This document shows, in pieces, positions 17,445 through 26,654 of a DNA stretch of 64,000 nucleotides (position 1 is the stretch's first letter; the number at the start of each line of letters is the position of its first letter). The stretch spans positions 4,836,001 through 4,900,000 of the forward strand of contig OY829843.1 of assembly GCA_963691885.1 (NCBI GenBank). The letters run 5' to 3'. This DNA comes from G963691885 sp963691885 (GTDB taxonomy: Bacteria; Pseudomonadota; Alphaproteobacteria; UBA8366; Aestuariispiraceae). The notes under the pieces are model-generated. The model was given only the letters and a program-made list of their open reading frames with translations. It did not search any database and had not been told where the DNA came from. The translations under genes and the position numbers were made by a program.

Positions 17445-18464
17445 ATGAAACCAGCGCCAAAGGCGGTCGTGTTTGCACCCGCAGGTCCCAACTTGACCGA
17501 AGAAGAGAAACGCTTTTTCGGGGAATCAAACCCGTTCGGTTTCATCCTTTTCACGCGAAATTGCGAGACTCCGGATCAGTTAGAGCAGCTCGTCACCGCG
17601 CTCCGCAGCGCGGTTAATGATCCAGCCATCCCTATTCTAATCGATCAGGAAGGTGGCCGTGTCCAACGCCTGCGCCAACCCCATTGGCAAGAGTATCCCG
17701 CCGCCGGCACGATCGCGAACCTCGCAATTCGCGATCCAGAGGCAGCAATCCGGGCAGCCTGGTTACATGCCCATTTGATCGGTCTGCAATTGTTCGAAAA
17801 CGGCATCAATGTGAATTGTGCCCCCTGCCTTGACCTCGCTTTTGAGGGGGCGAGCGAAGTAATCGGTGACCGATCTTACGGCGCCGATGCCGAGCAGGTT
17901 AGCCAACTGGGACAGGCCGCTTGCGAGGGGTATCTGGCCGCAGGCATTATGCCTGTTATCAAACACATGCCCGGACACGGACGGGCCGATGTGGACAGCC
18001 ATCTCGACCTGCCAACAATTACCGCAGATAGGGACGCGCTGAGGCAGGCCGATTTCATCCCGTTTCAGCGCATTACCGCACCCGTTTGGGGCATGACCGC
18101 CCATATTGTTGTTACTGCTTTCGGTCTCGACCAACCGGTCACCCATTCCAGTGCCGGGATCACCGATTTGATCCGGGGTGAAATCGGGTTCGACGGGCTG
18201 CTGTTCAGCGACGATCTGTCCATGCAGGCGCTCGAAGGGTCCCTTGCAGAGCGCGCGGCCGGCTCAATTAAGGCGGGCTGCGATATCGCCCTCCATTGCA
18301 ATGGGGACATGTCTGAAATGCGAGAAATCGCTGAGGTGATCGGCCCCCTATCGGCGGAGGGTTGGGCGCGGGCAAAGGACCGCCCTATTCCCGCAAAACC
18401 AGATCTCCCTTCACCCGACGAGTTTCGCGGACTGAGACAAGAACTTGCGGAACTGCTGGCGTGA
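17445..18464 (+). CDS. nagZ: Glycoside hydrolase family 3 beta-N-acetylhexosaminidase (NagZ-like)
   Basis: A 339-residue GH3 enzyme without signal peptide, so cytoplasmic. Signatures: DQEGGRVQRL (68-77), KHMPGHG (173-179) with SH at 185-186 as the NagZ-type catalytic loop, and SDDLSM with the nucleophilic Asp. NagZ removes GlcNAc from recycled muropeptides. Its place at the end of a glycan operon, rather than with the scpA/scpB/tat genes where I would expect it in alphaproteobacteria, leaves open whether it is the housekeeping enzyme or a specialised glycan hydrolase. Confidence 0.85.
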   Translation: MKPAPKAVVFAPAGPNLTEEEKRFFGESNPFGFILFTRNCETPDQLEQLVTALRSAVNDPAIPILIDQEGGRVQRLRQPHWQEYPAAGTIANLAIRDPEAAIRAAWLHAHLIGLQLFENGINVNCAPCLDLAFEGASEVIGDRSYGADAEQVSQLGQAACEGYLAAGIMPVIKHMPGHGRADVDSHLDLPTITADRDALRQADFIPFQRITAPVWGMTAHIVVTAFGLDQPVTHSSAGITDLIRGEIGFDGLLFSDDLSMQALEGSLAERAAGSIKAGCDIALHCNGDMSEMREIAEVIGPLSAEGWARAKDRPIPAKPDLPSPDEFRGLRQELAELLA

Positions 18465-18562
18465 CGCAAACCAGCTAAAATATGCCGAGATTTTCGGTGT
18501 CGCTTGACTGCTCCAGGATCATGCTTTCTCTGCTAATGTGTCCTGCGTAAGGGAGTGGGGAT

Positions 18563-19738
18563 ATGGTTGATCTTCTGGAATCTGACATCGAAGCGGTTCT
18601 TTCTGACAATGCGCGCGGTCTTCCAAACGCGTGTTACAATACCGACGAAGGCCTCGCTCTGGAGCAGCGCACCGTGTTTTCCGATTCCTGGGCCTGTCTC
18701 GGTTTCGCCCATGACACAGCGAAACCTGGCGACGTGACCCCGGTCGACTTTCTGGGTCAGCCCCTGATCATGGTGCGGGACAAGGCGTCCCGGATTAAGG
18801 TCTTCCACAATATCTGCAGCCATCGTGGCGTCGTCCTGGTCGAAGAGCCGGGCAATTGCAAAGGGGTCATCCGCTGCCCTTATCATTCCTGGTGCTATGA
18901 CCTGGAAGGGGCCTTGCGCAGAACACCCTATATCGGGGGACCGAATGTCGACACGGTTGAAGGGTTTGACCGCAGTCAACATGGCCTGAAGCCCGTCCGG
19001 TCCCATGTCTGGATGGGGTTGGTCTTTGTGAACCTGTCCGGCAGTGCCCCGCCGTTCCAGGAAGTGCATGCCGATTTGATCAAAAGATGGGACGCATTCG
19101 CGGACGCTCCATTGGTCCACAGTCAGGGGGACTCAACCCTCGAATTCAATTTGAAAGCCAACTGGAAACTGACGATAGAAAACTATTGTGAGTCCTATCA
19201 CCTGCCCTGGGTGCATCCGGCGCTCAACAGTTATTCCAGACTGGAAGATCACGAAAACCTGGATGTGTCCGGTGCCTATTCCGGCCAGATCACCCATGTC
19301 TATAACCCGATCCTGTCGCCCGATGGGAACAGCTTCGCGCCCCATCCGGGCCTTGGCGAGCATTGGGAGACACGGGGCGAGTATGTGTCACTCTTCCCCA
19401 ATGTCCTGCTCGGCATCCACAAGGATCACTTCTTCGCCGTCCTGATTCAGCCAGATGGTCCAAATCGGGTTCAGGAACGGATGGAGATCTTCTATTTCAC
19501 CGCTGAATCAGCCAGCCCGGATTTCGCTGGCCTGAGAGAGGCCAATCTTCGCACCTGGCGTACCGTTTTTGCTGAAGATGTCGGTGTGGTGGAATCAATG
19601 CATCGGGGCCGCTCGTCCAGAGCGTTTAAGGGTGGTGTTCTGACCCCGGTGATGGATGGGCCGACGCGCAGTTTTCATCAGTGGATGGCGATTCGCCTGT
19701 TGCGACGGAACCAACCCGCCGCCTCAGCTGTCGCTTGA
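18563..19738 (+). CDS. Rieske non-heme iron oxygenase, large subunit
   Basis: A 391-residue protein with a good ribosome-binding site. The Rieske 2Fe-2S motif has Cys85-x-His87 and Cys105-x2-His108 (CSHRG; CPYHSW). The mononuclear iron site is visible as ENYCESYHLPWVHP, with His213 and His218; the third ligand is probably an Asp in the later AEDVGVVE stretch. It resembles ring-hydroxylating and choline/carnitine-type monooxygenases. No beta subunit or dedicated reductase lies next to it, so electrons must come from elsewhere. It is convergent with the ABM/NIPSNAP pair. The substrate is not predictable. Confidence 0.88.
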   Translation: MVDLLESDIEAVLSDNARGLPNACYNTDEGLALEQRTVFSDSWACLGFAHDTAKPGDVTPVDFLGQPLIMVRDKASRIKVFHNICSHRGVVLVEEPGNCKGVIRCPYHSWCYDLEGALRRTPYIGGPNVDTVEGFDRSQHGLKPVRSHVWMGLVFVNLSGSAPPFQEVHADLIKRWDAFADAPLVHSQGDSTLEFNLKANWKLTIENYCESYHLPWVHPALNSYSRLEDHENLDVSGAYSGQITHVYNPILSPDGNSFAPHPGLGEHWETRGEYVSLFPNVLLGIHKDHFFAVLIQPDGPNRVQERMEIFYFTAESASPDFAGLREANLRTWRTVFAEDVGVVESMHRGRSSRAFKGGVLTPVMDGPTRSFHQWMAIRLLRRNQPAASAVA

Positions 19739-19750
19739 GGACACAGCCCT

Positions 19751-20095
19751 CTAGTCATGTAGATCGCGGCTGTCCTTTGGGGCCTGGGCACGATCCGTCA
19801 TACCGTAATCACGGGCAACCTCCGCAATGCGCAGCCGGTAATCGGTGAACATCTCCGTTCGTCCCCGGCTCTGTGCGGACCGATGCGCCTCCAGCCGTCG
19901 CCATTCGGCAATTGCTTCCTCATCGCGCCAAAACGAGAGCGACAGCAACTTGCCCGGCGTGACCAGACTTTCGAAACGCTCGATCGATATAAACCCGTCG
20001 ACTTCTTCCAGCAGCGGTCGCAGAGAGGCCGCTATATCCAGATAGGCGTCCCGTTTGCACGCTCCCGGTTCAACCTCAAAAATCACAGCAATCAT
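19751..20095 (-). CDS. Antibiotic biosynthesis monooxygenase (ABM) domain protein
   Basis: A 114-residue protein of the dimeric alpha-beta barrel superfamily: MIAVIFEVEPG as first strand, VDGFISIERFES, LLSLSFWRDEEAIAEWR, and a final helix with HRSAQSRG. ABM proteins include cofactor-free monooxygenases and heme-degrading or stress proteins. It overlaps the upstream NIPSNAP gene by four bases, so the two are translationally coupled and may form a heteromer. Expression is probably set by the divergent ArsR-type regulator. Confidence 0.78.
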   Translation of the reverse strand: MIAVIFEVEPGACKRDAYLDIAASLRPLLEEVDGFISIERFESLVTPGKLLSLSFWRDEEAIAEWRRLEAHRSAQSRGRTEMFTDYRLRIAEVARDYGMTDRAQAPKDSRDLHD

Positions 20096-20421
20096 TCAGC
20101 AATCCCTTTCACATGCGGGGCAGAAGCCAGGGTCAGAAAGGTTCGGTCCTCTCTGCGGATAAACCTTTCCCGCTGGGCAAATTCATAGTTCTGTTTTCCA
20201 AGCGGATGGGCCGCCAACCTGGCGCGATAGGCCTCATAGGCCGCGAGGCTTTCAATGTGATATACACCGTAGGCCAGCGTTGACGACCCCTCATGGGGTG
20301 CAAAATAGCCAACCAGATCCGCGCCACATTCCGGGATCGCCTGCCCCCAATTGCGCGCATATTCCACGAAGTCGCCGCGCTTTGTCGGTTCAATTTCATA
20401 ACGAATAAAACAGGTGATCAT
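20092..20421 (-). CDS. NIPSNAP-family protein
   Basis: A 109-residue dimeric alpha-beta barrel protein with typical pieces: MITCFIRYEIEPTKRGDF, an aromatic helix (YARNWGQAIPECG), LVGYFAPHEGSSTLAYGVYH, and HPLGKQNYEFAQRERFI. Function of bacterial NIPSNAP proteins is mostly unknown. First gene of the leftward pair with the ABM gene. Its ribosome-binding site lies in the left arm of the 20-bp inverted repeat, whose right arm covers the start of the regulator gene. Confidence 0.78.
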   Translation of the reverse strand: MITCFIRYEIEPTKRGDFVEYARNWGQAIPECGADLVGYFAPHEGSSTLAYGVYHIESLAAYEAYRARLAAHPLGKQNYEFAQRERFIRREDRTFLTLASAPHVKGIAE

Positions 20422-20428
20422 TTGGCTA

Positions 20429-20513
20429 TCCTTCTTTCATAGTTCGATGAGTGTCATACTATGCCATTGCGCCTCTCTAATGCTTCGATTAAGATCGAAC
20501 TATGAAAGAAGGA
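20429..20513. promoter_or_regulatory. Long inverted repeat in the NIPSNAP/ArsR divergent control region
   Basis: A perfect 20-bp inverted repeat: left arm 20429-20448 (begins TCCTTCTTTC), right arm 20494-20513 (its reverse complement), separated by 45 bases. The right arm includes ATG 20502 of the regulator; the left arm holds the NIPSNAP ribosome-binding site. TTCGAT/ATCGAA occurs three times, including TTCGAT-N4-ATCGAA at 20484-20499. This is probably the regulator's operator, placed to repress both directions. Confidence 0.6.
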
Positions 20514-21185
20514 CCCGATATCGCGTTGATTGCATCCCTGATAGGGGATCCGGCGCGCGCCAATATTTTAACCGCCCTCTTATCCGGTCAGGCTTTGACG
20601 CCCAGTGAGTTGGCACAGGAATGCGGCCTCACCCTGCAAACTGTCAGCTCACACCTGTCGAAACTGGCGGGTGGCCAGCTGATCGAGCAGCGCAAACAGG
20701 GCCGCCACCGGTATTTCACGCTGGCGGGCGAGGATATCGCCGAGGTGTTGGAGACCCTGATGGGGATGGCAGCGCGGCGTGGCCATCTGCGGATCCGCAC
20801 CGGTCCGGGCGACCCGCATCTGCGCGATGGCCGCATCTGCTATGATCATCTGGCGGGAACCAAGGGCGTTCAGATGTTCGATTCCCTGGTCCGTCAGGGT
20901 CTGCTTTCGGAAGACGGGGAAACAGTAGAGCTGACCCAGGCGGGGGAAAATTTTGCGGCTGGTTTTGGTGTCGAACTCGCCCCTTTGATGACGCAAAAGC
21001 GCCCGCTGTGCCGATCCTGTCTGGACTGGAGTGAGCGGCGAACCCATCTCGCCGGATCGCTCGGGGCGGCATTCCTGAACACAATGATGGAGAAAGGCTG
21101 GGCCGAGAGGCGAGAGGGAACCCGCATCATCTCTTTCACAACCAAAGGCCAAAAAGGGTTCGACGCAGCGTTTCCCAACGCCTGA
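20502..21185 (+). CDS. ArsR-family transcriptional regulator with C-terminal extension
   Basis: A 227-residue protein. The first 80 residues are an ArsR winged helix: ALIASLIGDPARANILTALL, SELAQECGLTLQTVSSHLSKL as recognition helix, and QGRHRYFTLAG as wing. No metal-binding ELCVCDL motif is present, so it is not a classic metal sensor. The extra 130 residues contain a YDHLAGTKGV helix and a cysteine pair (PLCRSC), perhaps a ligand or redox sensor. It is divergent from NIPSNAP/ABM and very likely autoregulated through the 20-bp inverted repeat, which overlaps its start codon. Confidence 0.85.
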   Translation: MKEGPDIALIASLIGDPARANILTALLSGQALTPSELAQECGLTLQTVSSHLSKLAGGQLIEQRKQGRHRYFTLAGEDIAEVLETLMGMAARRGHLRIRTGPGDPHLRDGRICYDHLAGTKGVQMFDSLVRQGLLSEDGETVELTQAGENFAAGFGVELAPLMTQKRPLCRSCLDWSERRTHLAGSLGAAFLNTMMEKGWAERREGTRIISFTTKGQKGFDAAFPNA

Positions 21186-21202
21186 TCAGCAGAGGCTCGG
21201 CT

Positions 21203-21472
21203 CTATTTTCCCGCAACCAGAAACTGGACGCCTTCTGGACCCGCATATTCGGTGTGCGGCTGATGCGCCTCCACCACAATTGTGTCCCCGGTACGATAGG
21301 TTTGTTCAGGCCCGCCATCACAAGCGACCTTAACCTCACCACCGGTGATCAACAGGTAAAATGACCGGTCATGGGTATGCTCATCAACCGCCCAACCGGC
21401 GTCCAGGCTCTTGGCATTTGGTTCGTCATACCCTTTGGCAAGGGCGTCCGCGCGATACTCGTCTTCAGTCAT
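21203..21472 (-). CDS. Small cupin-domain protein
   Basis: An 89-residue single cupin: VDEHTHDRSFYLLITGGEV holds the first conserved HxH box with an acidic residue, and TIVVEAHQPHTEYAG the second with a His. This is a jelly-roll fold that usually binds one metal ion. It begins two bases after the gatB stop, so it is the last gene of the gatCAB transcript. The function of such short cupins is not known; a link to translation is not implied. Confidence 0.72.
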   Translation of the reverse strand: MTEDEYRADALAKGYDEPNAKSLDAGWAVDEHTHDRSFYLLITGGEVKVACDGGPEQTYRTGDTIVVEAHQPHTEYAGPEGVQFLVAGK

Positions 21473-21474
21473 GA

Positions 21475-22932
21475 CTAGTCGTCCAGTTTCGCTTTCAGCA
21501 ACTGGTTTACCATACCAGGGTTCGCTTTACCCTGTGTCTGTTTCATGACCTGACCGACGAACCAGCCCATCAAACCGGTCTTGCCGCCCTTATAGGCCGC
21601 CACCTGGTTCTCGTTAGCGGCAATGATTTCATCGACGATCGCCTCAATGGCTCCGCTGTCGCTGATCTGTTTCAGGCCTTTTTCCTCAACGATTGCAGCC
21701 GGATCCTTAGAGGTCTCAAACATCTCGTCAAAGACATCCTTGGCGATCTTTCCGGAAATCGTCCCATCCTTGATCAGGCCGATCAGGCCACCCAGATGGG
21801 CCGCCGAAATCGGCGTCTCGGCCAGTTCAACACCGGCCTTGTTCAACCGGGCAAACAACTCACTGATGATCCAGTTTGCGGCCAGTTTCGCGTCCCCTGC
21901 CGCCTTGGCAGCATCCTCAAAATAGGTAGCCGTCTCAGTTTCAGCGACCAGAATACCGGCGTCATACATGCTGAGGCCATATTCCTCGACAAAGCGGGAC
22001 CGCTTGGCATCCGGCAATTCCGGAAGGGAATCTTTGCATTCCTGGATATAAGACGCTTCCAACTCAACCGGCAACAGGTCCGGATCCGGGAAATACCGGT
22101 AATCATGCGCATCTTCCTTTGACCGCATGGTCCGTGTCTCGCCCTTGACCGGGTCGAACAGGCGCGTCTCCTGATCAATCTCACCGCCTTCTTCAAGGAT
22201 CTTGATCTGGCGGCGGGCCTCAATCTCAACAGCCTGGCGGACAAACCGGATGGAGTTGATGTTCTTCAACTCAGCCCGCGTACCCAGCTCACCACCCGGT
22301 TTGCGGACAGAGATGTTTACGTCTGCGCGCATTGAGCCCTCGGCCATATTGCCATCACAGGCCCCGATGCAACGCAGGATGGACCGCATCTTTGTGATAT
22401 AGGCCGCCGCTTCCTCGGCAGAGCGCATGTCAGGCTTTGACACGATCTCCATCAAAGCGACACCGGACCTGTTCAGGTCGATATAGGTCTTTGACGGATG
22501 CTGATCATGCAGGGATTTCCCCGCATCCTGTTCAAGATGCAGGCGCTCAATCCCGATGATTTTGGTCGACCCGTCGTCCAGATCGACGGAAATCTCGCCC
22601 TCACCCACGATCGGCTCTTCATACTGCGAGATCTGATAGCCCTGCGGCAGATCCGCGTAGAAATAGTTCTTCCGTGCAAAGACAGAGTGCGGATTAATTT
22701 CTGCATTGAGTGCGAGGCCAGTGCGAACCCCCTGACGGATGCATTCCGCATTCACGACGGGCAGCATGCCCGGCATGGCGGCATCAACGAAGCTGACCTG
22801 ACGGTTCGGGTCCGCCCCGAAATCGGTGGCAGCGCCCGAAAACAGTTTTGCCTGGGATGAGATCTGGGCATGGATTTCCAGGCCGATGACAATCTCCCAT
22901 TCCCCGGTCGATCCCTTGATCAGATTTGACAT
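21475..22932 (-). CDS. gatB: Aspartyl/glutamyl-tRNA amidotransferase subunit B
   Basis: A 485-residue GatB of full length. Family signatures: WEIVIGLEIHAQ at the start, RKNYFYADLPQGYQISQYE, and the tail domain (about 330-485) related to YqeY, ending in MVNQLLKAKL. The GatCAB complex converts Glu-tRNA(Gln) and/or Asp-tRNA(Asn) to the amidated forms; GatB binds the tRNA acceptor end and phosphorylates the misacylated residue. It lies 24 bases after gatA in the order gatC-gatA-gatB. Confidence 0.97.
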   Translation of the reverse strand: MSNLIKGSTGEWEIVIGLEIHAQISSQAKLFSGAATDFGADPNRQVSFVDAAMPGMLPVVNAECIRQGVRTGLALNAEINPHSVFARKNYFYADLPQGYQISQYEEPIVGEGEISVDLDDGSTKIIGIERLHLEQDAGKSLHDQHPSKTYIDLNRSGVALMEIVSKPDMRSAEEAAAYITKMRSILRCIGACDGNMAEGSMRADVNISVRKPGGELGTRAELKNINSIRFVRQAVEIEARRQIKILEEGGEIDQETRLFDPVKGETRTMRSKEDAHDYRYFPDPDLLPVELEASYIQECKDSLPELPDAKRSRFVEEYGLSMYDAGILVAETETATYFEDAAKAAGDAKLAANWIISELFARLNKAGVELAETPISAAHLGGLIGLIKDGTISGKIAKDVFDEMFETSKDPAAIVEEKGLKQISDSGAIEAIVDEIIAANENQVAAYKGGKTGLMGWFVGQVMKQTQGKANPGMVNQLLKAKLDD

Positions 22933-22956
22933 GAGTTTCTTCCTTTCAAACGCTGA

Positions 22957-24429
<1,473 letters not shown>

Positions 24430-24440
24430 CTCCAACCCTC

Positions 24441-24728
24441 CTATTCAACGACTTTGGGAACGACATAGAAGCCGAGCTCTGTTGAGGGACCGTTTTGCAG
24501 GACACGCTCTGGATTGTCCCCATCATTCACCGCATCTTCGCGCAGACGCAGTTTAAGGTCAGCAACAGAGGTCATCGGTTCAACACCGTCAGTGTCGACC
24601 TCACCCAATTGTTCGACCCAGCCGATGATCCCGTTCAACTCCCCAGAGAGCTGATCCAGCTTGTCTTCTTCAACCCGAACACGCGCCAGATGCGCGACAC
24701 GGGCAACGGTTTTCCTGTCGAGCGCCAT
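24441..24728 (-). CDS. gatC: Aspartyl/glutamyl-tRNA amidotransferase subunit C
   Basis: A 95-residue GatC starting at ATG 24728 (MALDRKTVARVAHLARV). Longer reading of the frame to 24833 adds 35 residues foreign to the family, so that start is rejected. The belt-like protein wraps GatA and GatB to stabilise the complex. Conserved features include LARVRVEEDKLDQLSGELN and DGVEPM. First gene of gatC-gatA-gatB-cupin, 11 bases before gatA, and divergent from the amidohydrolase gene. Confidence 0.95.
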   Translation of the reverse strand: MALDRKTVARVAHLARVRVEEDKLDQLSGELNGIIGWVEQLGEVDTDGVEPMTSVADLKLRLREDAVNDGDNPERVLQNGPSTELGFYVVPKVVE

Positions 24729-24925
24729 AACCGCCCTTCCCTTGCCTGAAATGAAGATAAATCTTTCCCGTAATCCAGCCAAGCGAACTACTGAAAGCGC
24801 GCGGAAACTAGCACTGGTCACCCGCCTGGACAAGGCGGCGCTGGTAAGGTTTCCGGCGCTTTGCTATCACTATTCCAGAATATTTAAGCACGCGGATCGC
24901 GCGACCCATTCCGAAAGGCGGAAAC

Positions 24926-26149
24926 ATGACGATTCTTTTCAAGGGCGGACGTATTTTCGACGGCAACGGAGAGACGCTTTCCGACCACGCCCTGCTGGTT
25001 GAGGGACAGAGCATCAAACGCATCGCCCCAATCGCCGAGTTTGAGGGATATTCAGGCGAAACCGTGGATACAACAGGCGGCACCATCCTGCCTGGCATGG
25101 CAGATTGCCATGTCCATCTGATCTTCGACGGGGCACCCGACCCGCATGTGGCAATGTCAAAGAAAACACCCTCAGCCCTTGCGCTGACGGCACTTTCCAA
25201 TGCCCAGCTGAGCCTTTCCAAAGGGCTTACCATGCTGCGCGATTGCGGGGGCAAGGATTACATCGAATTTTCGGTGCGCGACGCCATCCGCCGCGGTGAA
25301 TTCCTGGGCCCTTCCATCCATGCGGCGGGCAAGATGATCTGTATGACAGGCGGCCACGGCAACCGCATCGGGCGCATCGCCGATGGCGAGGACGAGGTCA
25401 AGAAAGCGGTCCGGGAGGTGGTTCATGCCGGCTGCGACCTGATCAAGATTATGGCGACGGGCGGTGTGATGACCCCGGGTGTGAACCCGGAAGATGCCCA
25501 CTATACGCCAGAAGAAATGAAAGCAGGCGTGTCCGAGGCCAAGCGCTTCCACAAACGCAGCGCCAGTCACGCCCAGGGTACCGAGGGCATCCTGAACGCT
25601 GTCCGCGCCGGTATCTCCTCCATCGAGCATGGCATCTTGATGTCCGAACAGTGTTTTGAGGAAATGCTTGAAAGTGGCACCTATCTCGTCCCGACCCTTG
25701 CCGCGTTGAAAAATATCCTGGCCAACAAGGAAAAAGGCATCCCGGACTATGTCGTTGAAAAGACATTGCGACTGGCAGATGAGCATCGCCGTTCGTTTAA
25801 CCGGTTCTATGAGTTGGGTGGCCTGATCGCTTTGGGGACAGATGCCGGAACGCCGTTCAACATGCATGGCCGCAATCTGGAAGAGCTCGACTTCATGGTC
25901 GAATATGGAATGAAACCGACCGATGCCCTGATCTGCGGCACGGCGAACGCAGCGGATCTAATGGGACTGGACGATCAGGGACGGCTGGAGGAAGGAAAAC
26001 TGGCGGATATGCTGATCGTCAACGGGGATCCGGTTTCCGATATCACCATGGCGTCAAACACCGACAATCATCGCGCGGTGTATAAATCCGGTATTCTGGT
26101 CGGTGCGGGCGACGGGGCCGTCTCAAACCTGGCCATCGCCGCCGAATGA
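24926..26149 (+). CDS. Amidohydrolase-superfamily metal-dependent hydrolase
   Basis: A 407-residue cytoplasmic protein. The metal-binding set of a binuclear amidohydrolase is complete: ADCHVHL, the bridging lysine in LIKIMATGG, His in SASHAQGTEG, His in SSIEHG, and Asp in ALGTDAGTP. The N- and C-terminal strands (ILFKGGRIFDGNG; GKLADMLIVNGDP) make the small beta-sandwich. Relatives cleave dipeptides with C-terminal proline or basic residues, or act on cyclic amides; the exact substrate is open. It is divergent from gatC and 13 bases upstream of ruvX, so probably co-transcribed with it. Confidence 0.88.
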   Translation: MTILFKGGRIFDGNGETLSDHALLVEGQSIKRIAPIAEFEGYSGETVDTTGGTILPGMADCHVHLIFDGAPDPHVAMSKKTPSALALTALSNAQLSLSKGLTMLRDCGGKDYIEFSVRDAIRRGEFLGPSIHAAGKMICMTGGHGNRIGRIADGEDEVKKAVREVVHAGCDLIKIMATGGVMTPGVNPEDAHYTPEEMKAGVSEAKRFHKRSASHAQGTEGILNAVRAGISSIEHGILMSEQCFEEMLESGTYLVPTLAALKNILANKEKGIPDYVVEKTLRLADEHRRSFNRFYELGGLIALGTDAGTPFNMHGRNLEELDFMVEYGMKPTDALICGTANAADLMGLDDQGRLEEGKLADMLIVNGDPVSDITMASNTDNHRAVYKSGILVGAGDGAVSNLAIAAE

Positions 26150-26162
26150 TCCAGAGGGTGCT

Positions 26163-26648
26163 TTGAGCGACGATATAGAGGTTCAGGATTTGCCTGGTTT
26201 GCTGGGCCGGTCCGGGCGTATCCTGGCCCTGGATCTTGGAACCAAGACGATTGGTCTTGCCCTGTCCGATCCGGCGCGGACCGTTGCAACACCACTGGAA
26301 ACGATCAAACGCACCAAATTTACCAAGGACGCCATCGCCCTGGACACAGTGATCCAGGAATGGGATATCGCCGCCCTGATTCTTGGTTTGCCACGCAATA
26401 TGGATGGCAGTGAGGGGCCACGCTGTCAGTCGACCCGGCAATTTGCCCGCAACCTCAAACATCGCGGCCTGACCCTACCCGTCAGTTTCTGGGATGAACG
26501 CCTGTCCACCAGCGCGGTAGAGCGCTTTCTGGTTCAAGGCGCGGATATGACCCGAAAACGACGGGGTGAAGTGGTCGATAAAATGGCCGCTGCCTATATT
26601 CTTCAAGGCGCTCTGGAAACCATGCGGAACGCCTCTCTCTCGGAATAG
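26163..26648 (+). CDS. ruvX: Putative Holliday junction resolvase RuvX (YqgF)
   Basis: A 161-residue RNase H-like protein. TTG 26163 is chosen because AGAGGG precedes it at proper spacing and no ATG occurs before the core fold. ILALDLGTKTIGLALSD is the first acidic strand; WDIAALILGLPRNMDGSEG and FWDERLSTSAVERFL are the others, and DKMAAAYILQGAL carries the last Asp. The family processes pre-16S rRNA ends and may cut recombination intermediates. It is convergent with the acyl-CoA dehydrogenase, with six bases between stops. Confidence 0.92.
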   Translation: MSDDIEVQDLPGLLGRSGRILALDLGTKTIGLALSDPARTVATPLETIKRTKFTKDAIALDTVIQEWDIAALILGLPRNMDGSEGPRCQSTRQFARNLKHRGLTLPVSFWDERLSTSAVERFLVQGADMTRKRRGEVVDKMAAAYILQGALETMRNASLSE

Positions 26649-26654
26649 AGTGGT

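Noticed and set aside
24729..24833. N-terminal extension of GatC by 35 residues
   Set aside because: The extra residues do not resemble GatC, and ATG 24728 gives the standard length.
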